In this document: positions 8,383 through 15,957 of the stretch, piece by piece | Position numbering within the stretch: the stretch's first letter is position 1 | How the letters are laid out: every line of letters begins with the position of its first letter | Assembly (NCBI GenBank): GCA_002479255.1 | Contig: DLMJ01000008.1 | Coordinates: forward strand, 97,156-161,155 | Length of the DNA stretch: 64,000 nt | Source of the DNA: Candidatus Binatus soli | Lineage (GTDB): Bacteria > Desulfobacterota > Binatia > Binatales > Binataceae | Direction: 5' to 3' | Made by a program: the position numbers and the translations under genes | Notes under the pieces: generated by a model | The model's database searches: none | Told to the model about the DNA's origin: nothing | The model's input: only the letters and a program-made list of their open reading frames with translations

Positions 8383-9336
8383 TTAGTACTCGGGCTTGAA
8401 ATCGAAACGATGAATCGCCTCGATGAAGCGGATCGTGCGCGTCTTCGAGCGCATCACGACACTATTGGTCATCGCGCCGCCGGAGAAGAATCGCACGCCG
8501 CGCAGGTAGTCGCCGGTGGTCACTCCCGTCGCCGCGAACATCACGTTATCTCCCGCCAGTTCCTCCAGCGTGTAGCGATGCTTCAAATCCATGATGCCCA
8601 TCGCAAGGCACGCCTCCGCTTCCTCCGGGTTGCGCGGCACGAACCGGCACTGCATCTCGCCACCGGCGGAACGAATCGCGGCGCCGGCCAGCACGCCCTG
8701 ATGCGCTCCGCCGATTCCGATCAGCATATCGATTTCGCTTTCCGGCCGCGTGGTGGCGATGGCGGCGGACAGGTCACCGGCCGAGATTATCTTGATCCCG
8801 GCGCCGGCGCGGCGCACTTCATTGATCAACTTCTCATGGCGCGGGCGATCGAGGATCGCGACCCGCAAATCCTCGACGTACACTTTTTTTGCTTCGGCCA
8901 GTGCTTTGAGATTGTCGGTCGGCGACCTGTCGATGTCGATCACGCCGCGCCCCGCTGACCCGCACGCGACCTTGTCCATGTAAGTATCGGGGCAGCGCAG
9001 GATTCGCCCGCGCTCCGCCAGCGCAACGCACGACAGCGCGTTGGGGCCGCCGGTCGCGCAGATCAGCGAGCCTTCGATGGCGTCGAGCGCGACGTCAATT
9101 TCGGTTCCCGCGCCGGTGCCGACGATTTCGCCCTCGTACAAAAACTCGGCGTCACCCTCTTTGCCTTCGCCGATCACTATTTTGCCGTCCATCGCGACCG
9201 AGTTCAGCGTCTTGCGCATCGCGTCGCACGCTGCTCGATCCGCCAGCCGCTCGTCGCCCTTGCCGATGAAACGCGCGGCCGCCAGCGCCGCAGCTTCCGT
9301 CGCACGTACCACTTCGAGGGCAAGATTCCGTTCCAT
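8383..9336 (-). CDS. glpX: GlpX-like class II fructose-1,6-bisphosphatase with altered active site
   Basis: 317 aa, full GlpX length, and colinear with E. coli GlpX through ATGVTTGDYLRGV and SKTRTIRFIEAIH. It would dephosphorylate fructose 1,6-bisphosphate (gluconeogenesis) if active. Several normally invariant positions differ. GEGxxDExPML reads GEGKEGDAEFL, DPIEGT reads DAIEGS, and GIGGAPEGV reads GIGGAHQGV, with Gln at residue 213 where E. coli has a metal-site Glu (numbering from memory). Asp85 and Glu88 are kept. I checked these codons on the reverse strand, so they are not translation slips. A GGAGG site five bases before ATG 9336 supports expression. It is either a divergent FBPase or a paralogue with another phosphatase role. 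Confidence 0.85.
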   Translation of the reverse strand: MERNLALEVVRATEAAALAAARFIGKGDERLADRAACDAMRKTLNSVAMDGKIVIGEGKEGDAEFLYEGEIVGTGAGTEIDVALDAIEGSLICATGGPNALSCVALAERGRILRCPDTYMDKVACGSAGRGVIDIDRSPTDNLKALAEAKKVYVEDLRVAILDRPRHEKLINEVRRAGAGIKIISAGDLSAAIATTRPESEIDMLIGIGGAHQGVLAGAAIRSAGGEMQCRFVPRNPEEAEACLAMGIMDLKHRYTLEELAGDNVMFAATGVTTGDYLRGVRFFSGGAMTNSVVMRSKTRTIRFIEAIHRFDFKPEY

Positions 9337-9349
9337 CCGGGCCTCCAGG

Positions 9350-10579
9350 TCAGTTCGATGCGGTCTTCAACGGGTGTCCGAACAAAAATTCTATCAGGTG
9401 ATAGCCGTCGCCGACGAGCAGGCCCGTCGCCGTGCCGTCGCTTTCGGTGTAGCGGCGCGGCACGCCGCCGCCCGATTTCGACTGCGCCGACGTCATCAGC
9501 GCGAACGGGACTGGTTCCGGCGAATGAGTCTTGAGCTGGCTCGGCGTCGCGTGATCCGGCATCAGCAGAATCGCAAAATCGCCCAAGCCGCCCAGCCCCG
9601 CGAGCATCGGGCCGATAATCAACTCGTCGATGCGCTCGATCGCTTCCTTCTTCAGATCGGCGCGGCCCATGTGACCGGCCTCGTCGGGCGCCTCGATATG
9701 CAGCAGCAGAAAGTCGCGCGATTTGAGCGATTCGAGACCGTAACGCGCCTTTGCGGCATAATCGGTATCGAGAAATCCGGTCGCTCCCGGAACTTTGATC
9801 AGGCTCAGTCCGGCCAGCCGGCCGAGCCCGTTGACCAGATCGACGGCCGATATCACCGAGCCCTCGACGCCGAAGCGTTCCTTCAGCGTCGGCACCTCGG
9901 GCCGCGTGCCCTGCCCCCAAAACCACGCCGAAGTCGCCTCGGTTTTGCCGGCAGCGCGGCGCGCCTTGTTCACCGGATGCTCGCGCAAAATCTCCGCCGA
10001 ACGCCGCATCAGATCGCGGAGCAAATCTGCCCCCGCGCCCTTGGGCAGATACGCTTCGACGGGCTTGCCCGTGATGTCGTGCGGGGGCGTGAGATTCGTC
10101 GTCGCGATTCCGCCGCGCCACATCATCAGATGCCGGTAGCTGACGCCGTTGAAAAACTCGATTCCGCCGCCGGCCAGTTCTCTTTGCAGGTCGGCGACGA
10201 TCTGCGCGGCCTCTTCGCTCGTAATATGGCCCGACGTGAAATCGTTCATTATCATCGCGCCGCCGTCACCCGGCTTCAGCGACACGAGATTCATTCGAAA
10301 CACCACGTCACGCGGCCCCATCTCGATTCCCTGGCTCGCCGCTTCGATTGGCGCGCGCCCGGTATGATAGTGCGCCGGGTCGTAACCAAGCATCGTCATC
10401 GTACCGACGTCGCTGCCCGGGGGCATTCCCTTGGGAATCGTCGCGACCATCCCGAGCGTCCCGCGCGTCGCCATCAGGTCCATGTTGGGCTTGTGCGCTG
10501 CCGCAAGCGGCGTCTTGCCGCCAAGTTCCTCGCACGGCCAATCGGCCATCCCGTCGCCGTGTATGATGACGTACTTCAT
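9350..10579 (-). CDS. cofactor-independent phosphoglycerate mutase-like protein (ApgM/ThrB2), likely homoserine kinase
   Basis: 409 aa from ATG 10579 (MKYVIIHGDGMAD); the frame is open 150 bp further but the family begins at this Met. Alkaline-phosphatase-superfamily metal motifs are present: HGDGMAD, PPGSDVGTMTMLGYDP (nucleophile segment), LLLHIEAPDEAGHMG and LLMPDHATPSQ. The family (COG3635) includes archaeal-type phosphoglycerate mutases and a bacterial branch known as an alternative homoserine kinase. Here it directly follows alaC, hom and thrC, and no thrB is present, so the homoserine-kinase role (homoserine to O-phosphohomoserine) is the better inference. The stop is only 13 bp before glpX. 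Confidence 0.85.
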   Translation of the reverse strand: MKYVIIHGDGMADWPCEELGGKTPLAAAHKPNMDLMATRGTLGMVATIPKGMPPGSDVGTMTMLGYDPAHYHTGRAPIEAASQGIEMGPRDVVFRMNLVSLKPGDGGAMIMNDFTSGHITSEEAAQIVADLQRELAGGGIEFFNGVSYRHLMMWRGGIATTNLTPPHDITGKPVEAYLPKGAGADLLRDLMRRSAEILREHPVNKARRAAGKTEATSAWFWGQGTRPEVPTLKERFGVEGSVISAVDLVNGLGRLAGLSLIKVPGATGFLDTDYAAKARYGLESLKSRDFLLLHIEAPDEAGHMGRADLKKEAIERIDELIIGPMLAGLGGLGDFAILLMPDHATPSQLKTHSPEPVPFALMTSAQSKSGGGVPRRYTESDGTATGLLVGDGYHLIEFLFGHPLKTASN

Positions 10580-10611
10580 CGCATCGATCGGTCCGCTCCG
10601 AGTCGCGCCGC

Positions 10612-11715
10612 TTATTCGCGCTCGAGAACTTTCATCACTTTCGCGAGGTCCGGTTCGACGACGATCGTGTTGCTCAAGTTCTTGAGCGCCGTGTCGGGAT
10701 CCTTCAAGCCGTGTCCCGTCAGCGTGCACACGACGACCGCGCCCGGCTTGAGCATCCCGGCGCCCGCGTATTTGAGCAGCCCCGCGACCGCCGCGGCCGA
10801 CGCCGGCTCCGCGAACACGCCGCCGCTGGCGATCAAGCGATACGCCGCGAGGATCTCCGAATCGGTGACGATGTCGATAATCCCGCCCGACTCGTCGCGT
10901 GCGTTGGTCGCGCCCTTCCAGCTCGCGGGATTGCCGATTTTGATCGCCGTCGCAATGGTATGCGGATCGTCAATCGGATGGCCGACCACAATCGGCGCCG
11001 ACTCGGCCGCCTGGTAGCCCATCATCTTCGGCAGCCGCCCGCTCAATCCTAACGATTTATATTCCTGGTAGCCGGCCCAGTAGGCCGTAATATTGCCAGC
11101 GTTGCCGACCGGCAGGAAATGATGCGTCGGCGCGTCGCCCAATTGATCGCAAATCTCGAACGCCGCCGTTTTCTGCCCCGCGATTCGATCGGGATTGATA
11201 CTGTTGACCAGCCGAATCCTGACCGGATCCCGCTCCGCGAGGTCGCGCACCAACTTCAGGCAGATGTCGAAGTTGCCGATCACCTCGAGCACCCGCGCGC
11301 CATGCATCACGCTTTGCGACAGCTTGCCAAGCGCCACCGCACCCTTGGGAATCAGCACATACGCCTTCAGCCCCGCGCGGCCCGCGTATGCCGCCGCGGA
11401 CGCCGCCGTGTTCCCGGTCGAGGCGCAGATTACCGCGCGGGCGCCCTCGCCCAACGCCTTCGAAATCGCCAGCGTCATGCCCCGGTCTTTGAACGAGCCG
11501 GTCGGGTTGGCCCCTTCGAACTTAAAGTAAACCTTGATGTTTAGCCCGAGCCGCTCTGCAAGCGCGGGCACCTCAATAAGCGGCGTGTTGCCTTCGTTCA
11601 GCGTGACGACCGGCGTCGAATCCGTCACCGGCAGGAAGCGGCGGTAATGCTCGATCAGTCCGGGCCAGTAAGACAACCGCTGCTGTTTGGATCCGCGCTT
11701 GGAGTCCGACGCCAT
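10612..11715 (-). CDS. thrC: threonine synthase
   Basis: A PLP enzyme converting O-phosphohomoserine to threonine. 367 aa, the compact type II form. The PLP-lysine motif FEGANPTGSFKDRGM (Lys near residue 77), the substrate motif CASTGNTAASAAAYAGRAG and the phosphate-binding LPVGNAGNITAYW are clear. The start ATG 11715 comes a few bases after the hom stop, so translation is coupled, and the ApgM/ThrB2-like gene follows after about 30 bp. This enzyme needs a homoserine kinase upstream in the pathway, which points to the neighbouring ApgM-like protein. Confidence 0.96.
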   Translation of the reverse strand: MASDSKRGSKQQRLSYWPGLIEHYRRFLPVTDSTPVVTLNEGNTPLIEVPALAERLGLNIKVYFKFEGANPTGSFKDRGMTLAISKALGEGARAVICASTGNTAASAAAYAGRAGLKAYVLIPKGAVALGKLSQSVMHGARVLEVIGNFDICLKLVRDLAERDPVRIRLVNSINPDRIAGQKTAAFEICDQLGDAPTHHFLPVGNAGNITAYWAGYQEYKSLGLSGRLPKMMGYQAAESAPIVVGHPIDDPHTIATAIKIGNPASWKGATNARDESGGIIDIVTDSEILAAYRLIASGGVFAEPASAAAVAGLLKYAGAGMLKPGAVVVCTLTGHGLKDPDTALKNLSNTIVVEPDLAKVMKVLERE

Positions 11716-11718
11716 CGC

Positions 11719-13041
11719 CTAGAGCTTCTCCTCGATTCGGATAAACGCGGGCGCCGACTGCACGATTTTCTTCCTTCGAATCTCCGCCAGCGCGCGTTTC
11801 AGGCCGCGCTCGGGCGCGTCATGGGTCCGCATGATAACCGGCACCGTCTGCGCCGTTCCGCGACCCTTCTGGATCACCGACGCGATCGAAAGCCCGTGAC
11901 TGCCGAGCACCGACGCGATGGCGCCGAGCACCCCCGGCTTATCGCGCGCCATGAACCGCAGATAATACTCGCATACCACGTCGTCCATCGGCTTGACACT
12001 GGCGCCCTTCATCAGGTGGATCGGAAATCCAAACGCGTGCGCTCGCGCCGAGCCTTCGGCCAGACGATGGCGCGCGATTTCCAGTATGTCGGCCATTACC
12101 GCCGTCGCCGTAGGCATCTCGCCCGCGCCGAGCCCGGAATACATTGTCGCGCCGAGCGCGTCGCCGTGGATATAGATCGCATTGTACGCGCCGCCGACGC
12201 CGGCCAGCAGATGGCGTTGCGGGATCATCGTGGGATGCACCCGCGCCTCGATGGCGCCGTCGTCATCCTTGCCTATGGCGAGCAGTTTGATCGCGTAGCC
12301 AAGCTCGCGCGCGTACGCGATGTCCGCCTGCGTAATCCGCGTGATCCCTTCGGTATAAATCTGCGCCGGTTTCACCATCACGCCAAAGGCAAGCGCCACC
12401 AGCAGGCAAAGTTTGTGGGCCGAATCATGCCCCTCGACATCGAGCGCGGGGTTCTTCTCGGCCAGGCCCTTACACTGCGCGTCGGCGAGTGCGGCGCCAA
12501 ACTCGACGCCCTCCTCCGTCATCGTGGTGAGTATCGAATTGCAGGTGCCGTTGACGATTCCATAAGCCGCGCGTTGGCGATCGCCCGCCAGTGCCTCGCG
12601 CAGGGTGCGGACGATCGGTATACCGCCGCCGACGCTTGCCTCGAAACCGACTGCCAGGCCGCGCCTGCCGGCCTCGCGAAAAATCTCGCCGCCATGCTCT
12701 GCGAGCAAAGCTTTGTTCGCGGTAACGACGTCCTTGCCCGCCGCCAGAGCCTTCATGATCAGTGCGCGGGCTGGTTCGTGGCCGCCAAACAGCTCGACCA
12801 CGATATCGATATCGGGACGCGTGACAACCGCCGCGGCGTCGCGCGTAATCAATTTCGCCGGCACCCCAAGCGCGGCGACGAGCTTGACCCTCAGATCCGC
12901 CACCGCAGCCAACTGAACCGGTGCGCCGAGCATGCGTTCGTATTTGTCGCGGTTGCGCAGGATCAGCTTCACCACGCCGCCGCCCACAGTACCGCATCCG
13001 AGCAGAGCAATCCGTATCGGTCTCAATTTGTTCCCGCTCAT
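11719..13041 (-). CDS. hom: homoserine dehydrogenase with C-terminal ACT domain
   Basis: Reduces aspartate semialdehyde to homoserine. 440 aa. The N-terminal Rossmann segment (RIALLGCGTVGGGVV), the catalytic region (GILNGTCN-like GIVNGTCNSILTTM; AYKLCLL-type DSAHKLCLLVALAFG) and a C-terminal ACT domain (YYLRFMARDKPGVLGAIASVLG) are seen. The ACT domain suggests allosteric feedback by threonine, as is known in the family. It sits between alaC and thrC with gaps of 14 and 3 bp, a tight operon for the aspartate-to-threonine branch. Confidence 0.97.
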   Translation of the reverse strand: MSGNKLRPIRIALLGCGTVGGGVVKLILRNRDKYERMLGAPVQLAAVADLRVKLVAALGVPAKLITRDAAAVVTRPDIDIVVELFGGHEPARALIMKALAAGKDVVTANKALLAEHGGEIFREAGRRGLAVGFEASVGGGIPIVRTLREALAGDRQRAAYGIVNGTCNSILTTMTEEGVEFGAALADAQCKGLAEKNPALDVEGHDSAHKLCLLVALAFGVMVKPAQIYTEGITRITQADIAYARELGYAIKLLAIGKDDDGAIEARVHPTMIPQRHLLAGVGGAYNAIYIHGDALGATMYSGLGAGEMPTATAVMADILEIARHRLAEGSARAHAFGFPIHLMKGASVKPMDDVVCEYYLRFMARDKPGVLGAIASVLGSHGLSIASVIQKGRGTAQTVPVIMRTHDAPERGLKRALAEIRRKKIVQSAPAFIRIEEKL

Positions 13042-13055
13042 TTTTGCGATTGCCC

Positions 13056-14264
13056 TTATGAGGCGCTGGCCGTGCGCACCCCAATATCGGCGTGGCCGGC
13101 CCTCAGTGCGTGACGAATTCCGCGGAGCGCCTGGCGGGTGCGATGCTCGTTCTCGATGAGCGCGAAGCGCACGAATCCGTCGCCGTCCTGTCCGAAGCCG
13201 ATCCCCGGCGAAACCGCGACCTTGGCCTCAGCCAGCAGAAACTTCGCGAACTCCAGCGAACCCATCGCGCGGAACGGCTCCGGGATCGGCGCCCACACGA
13301 ACATCGTCGCCTTGGGTTTCTCCACCGGCCAGCCGGCCCGGTTGAGTCCGTCCACCAGCACGTCGCGCCGCCGCTTGTACCTCGCGACGATCTCGGCGAC
13401 GCACTCCTGCGGTCCATTGAGCGCCGCGATCGCGGCGACCTGCACCGGCGCGAACATCCCGTAGTCAAAGTACGATTTCAGCCGCGCCAGCGCCGCGATC
13501 ATCTCGCGATTGCCGACCGCGAAGCCCACCCGCCAGCCCGGCATGTTGTAGCTCTTCGACAGGGTGAAGAACTCGACGCCGACATCCTTGGCGCCCGCCA
13601 CCTGCATCATCGACGGCGCCTTGTAACCGTCGAAGCACAGGTCCGCGTACGCGAAGTCCTGCGCGACCATGATGTTGTTTTCGCGGGCGAACTCGACCAC
13701 CCGCTGCATGAAGTGCAAATCGACGGTCGCAGTGGTCGGGTTGTGCGGGAAGTTCATGATCAGGAACTTGGGCCGCGGCCAGCATCGATTCACCGCCGCC
13801 ATCAACTCGTCGAAAAATTCCTCTCCGCGCCGGATCGGGACGCCCTGCACCTGCGCGCCGGCAATGATGCATCCGTATTGATGAATCGGATACGTCGGCG
13901 TCGGCGCAAGCACCACGTCGCCCTGGTCGAGAATCGCCAGCGTCAGGTGCGCGATCCCTTCCTTCGATCCGATCGTAACGATCGCTTCCGAATCGGGATC
14001 GAGTTCGACGCCGTAGCGCCGCTTGTACCAATCGCAGATCGCAAGCCGCAGCTTGTACACACCGCGCGAGACCGAGTAGCGATGGTTGGCGTTCTTGGAG
14101 GCCGCCTCGATCAGCTTCGCCACGATATGCGGGGGAGTCGGCTCGTCGGGATTTCCCATCCCGAAATCGATAATGTCCTCGCCGGCTCGCCGCGCCTTGA
14201 GGCACAATTCTCCGATCGCGTTGAAGACGTAGGGTGGCAGCCGTTTTATTCGTGGAAAATCCAT
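13056..14264 (-). CDS. alaC: class I/II aminotransferase, AlaC/aspartate-aminotransferase type
   Basis: A 402-aa fold-type I PLP aminotransferase. Seen: DFGMGNPDEPTPPHIV near the N-terminus, NFPHNPTT, DFAYADLCFDG, the PLP-lysine motif FFTLSKSYNMPGWRVGF, and FVRFALIENEHR near the C-terminus with the carboxylate-binding Arg. This matches the AlaC group (glutamate-pyruvate transaminase), which commonly precedes hom in deltaproteobacteria. In this operon it may also supply aspartate. It is the first gene of the alaC-hom-thrC-apgM unit. Its 150-bp leader has two competing hairpins (14291-14339). Confidence 0.9.
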   Translation of the reverse strand: MDFPRIKRLPPYVFNAIGELCLKARRAGEDIIDFGMGNPDEPTPPHIVAKLIEAASKNANHRYSVSRGVYKLRLAICDWYKRRYGVELDPDSEAIVTIGSKEGIAHLTLAILDQGDVVLAPTPTYPIHQYGCIIAGAQVQGVPIRRGEEFFDELMAAVNRCWPRPKFLIMNFPHNPTTATVDLHFMQRVVEFARENNIMVAQDFAYADLCFDGYKAPSMMQVAGAKDVGVEFFTLSKSYNMPGWRVGFAVGNREMIAALARLKSYFDYGMFAPVQVAAIAALNGPQECVAEIVARYKRRRDVLVDGLNRAGWPVEKPKATMFVWAPIPEPFRAMGSLEFAKFLLAEAKVAVSPGIGFGQDGDGFVRFALIENEHRTRQALRGIRHALRAGHADIGVRTASAS

Positions 14265-14290
14265 TTTACTCTTGCGGTTGGCGATTATGC

Positions 14291-14339
14291 GCGGACTCCG
14301 CGTCCGCTAAATGCGCGAGCTATAAGTTTTAACGGACGC
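14291..14339 (-). promoter_or_regulatory. leader of the threonine operon with mutually exclusive hairpins
   Basis: The segment GCGTCCGC (14300-14307) can pair with GCGGAC at 14291-14296 (five-base loop) or with CGGACGC at 14333-14339 (26-base loop), but not both. The element lies 27-75 bases before the alaC start codon on the minus strand. No T-run follows either stem, so if it is regulatory it would act on translation rather than as an intrinsic attenuator. Seen by eye, not folded by software. Confidence 0.35.
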
Positions 14340-14413
14340 CCGGCTGCGCCGCTAGTAGGCGCGTAACGCGGTGGCGCAGGCGGCGCGTCAGTGCGACACC
14401 CCCGTGACTCGGA

Positions 14414-15667
14414 TCACTTCGCCGGGCGCGCCAGCGCGGCCTCTTCGCTCGCGCGCCGGCGCGTCGCCCAATACACGGGCGCCGCGCACACTGATATCAG
14501 CCCCGCGATCTGCCATTCGAACGGTATCCCCGCCGTATCCGCGATTCGCCCGGCAAACAGCAATCCCATCGCGCCACCCATCGTCTGGAACGTGGAGTTG
14601 AATGACAACAGCGTCGCGCGATTGCCCGCTTCGATCTGCTCGTTGAACCAGCCCTGAACCACCGGCATCATCGCCCCCGTGAACAGATTCATCACGAACA
14701 GCATCGCGAGCGAAACCAACGGACGTCCGCCGAACAGCCCCGCCAGGAACAGCATCGCGCTCGCTCCGATAACCAGCATGCTCACGCGGGCGGCGCGCTT
14801 CGATTCGTCGCCCCGGATCCGCGCGCTTACCTCCGCGCCGACCAGTCGCGCCGCAGACAGACCGCAATAGATCCAGCCGACGATCCACACGCCAACCGCC
14901 AGCCTCTCGTTGAACATCACCGGCCATTCGATCCAATACGGCGCCCACGCCGCAAATGTAACTGCGCCCGCCACACTCAGCATGAGGACCGTATGCGCGC
15001 CCAGTCCGGCGCGGATGCCGTCGCCCACGTTCGCGGCGACCTGCCGCGGGATCGCCGCGATTCTGACTGTCCTGGCGCGTGGACGCTCGTCGTGCATCAG
15101 GAATGCGCCGACCGCACCGCTGACCAGATAGCCGGCTGCGCCGAGCAGCCACGGCCATGCGATATCGATGTCGGCCACGTACGCGCCGATCATCGCCGAT
15201 CCCATGAAGCCCAGCGTCGTCAGTTGCGAGATTCGCGAGAACAGCCGGTCCTTGAGCCCGTCGTACCCTGCCTCATCGAGCGCATCGACCCCCCAAGCGT
15301 CAATCGCGCCGTTGCCGAATGTCGTGCCGATACCGTCGATGCTCTCGGCGATCAGGAACACGTAGTAATGATGCGCCAGGAAGTACAGGAGAAACGCGCA
15401 GACCCGCAGCGATGCGCCGAGCACGTACGAGCGGCGCCTGCCGAGCAGATCGGCGAACGCACCGGTGGGCACGTCGGTCAGAAACAGGACGACGAAGTAC
15501 GTCGCCAGTACGCTGTTTATCTGGAACTGGTTGAGCCCGCGCGAACGCAGAAAGATCGGATAGACGCCGAACAGAAACCCGCCGGCGAACGAGTACAGAC
15601 CCCATACCGTGTAGTAGCGGCGGATGATGTCACGAATAGTCGGAGCATGCGGTCGTGCGATTTCCAC
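14414..15667 (-). CDS. MFS transporter
   Basis: A 417-aa integral membrane protein with about 12 hydrophobic segments. The MFS loop 2-3 signature is present as TGAFADLLGRRRSYVLG. The N-terminal part (YTVWGLYSFAGGFLFGVYPIFLRSRGLNQFQINSVL) resembles the drug/unknown-substrate MFS group with a short N-terminus. The start is GTG 15667. It stands alone on the minus strand, with a terminator-like hairpin 35 bp before the start codon. The substrate is unknown; export of a toxic compound is as likely as uptake. Confidence 0.85.
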   Translation of the reverse strand: MEIARPHAPTIRDIIRRYYTVWGLYSFAGGFLFGVYPIFLRSRGLNQFQINSVLATYFVVLFLTDVPTGAFADLLGRRRSYVLGASLRVCAFLLYFLAHHYYVFLIAESIDGIGTTFGNGAIDAWGVDALDEAGYDGLKDRLFSRISQLTTLGFMGSAMIGAYVADIDIAWPWLLGAAGYLVSGAVGAFLMHDERPRARTVRIAAIPRQVAANVGDGIRAGLGAHTVLMLSVAGAVTFAAWAPYWIEWPVMFNERLAVGVWIVGWIYCGLSAARLVGAEVSARIRGDESKRAARVSMLVIGASAMLFLAGLFGGRPLVSLAMLFVMNLFTGAMMPVVQGWFNEQIEAGNRATLLSFNSTFQTMGGAMGLLFAGRIADTAGIPFEWQIAGLISVCAAPVYWATRRRASEEAALARPAK

Positions 15668-15701
15668 GGAAATTTCCCCGCCCAGTATCCCGCGCCGAAA
15701 G

Positions 15702-15738
15702 AAAAAGCCCCGGGGCTCTCAAGCGCCCGAGGCTTTTT
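15702..15738. terminator. bidirectional terminator-like hairpin in a divergent intergenic region
   Basis: AAAAAGCCcCGGG and CCCGaGGCTTTTT form an eight-pair stem flanked by A5/T5 (15702-15738), readable as an intrinsic terminator on either strand. It lies between the divergent starts of the MFS gene (15667) and the UbiB-like gene (15958), where a terminator is unexpected. It could end a short RNA or attenuate the MFS transcript. Confidence 0.6.
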
Positions 15739-15839
15739 AGAGCCAAGTATCGATGTCCGTCTCAATTCACGAGGAACCTCACTGAATCGGGGAGGACGCG
15801 ACGTACATCACCACTCGGCTTCATGGCGCCAGAGTAATT

Positions 15840-15867
15840 GAGCGGCTAATCATCAGTCAAGCCGCTT
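15840..15867. other. second inverted repeat in the MFS/UbiB intergenic region
   Basis: AGCGGCT (15841-15847) and AGCCGCT (15860-15866) make a perfect seven-base stem with a 12-base loop. It may be an operator or part of a structured leader between the two divergent genes. No other gene is seen in 15740-15957. Confidence 0.35.
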
Positions 15868-15957
15868 CTCACGGAGCAAAACGGGCGCGCTGTTCTCAGA
15901 ATCGCACGCATAACATAGGATTTAACCTTCACTTGACGAGACTGAACCCTGGTCCGC

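Noticed and set aside
9041..11017. 658-aa plus-strand open frame
   Set aside because: Antisense to glpX, the ApgM-like gene and thrC; a GC-rich codon-position artefact.
11647..14366. Long plus-strand frames (488 and 424 aa)
   Set aside because: Antisense to hom and alaC, which carry clear catalytic motifs.
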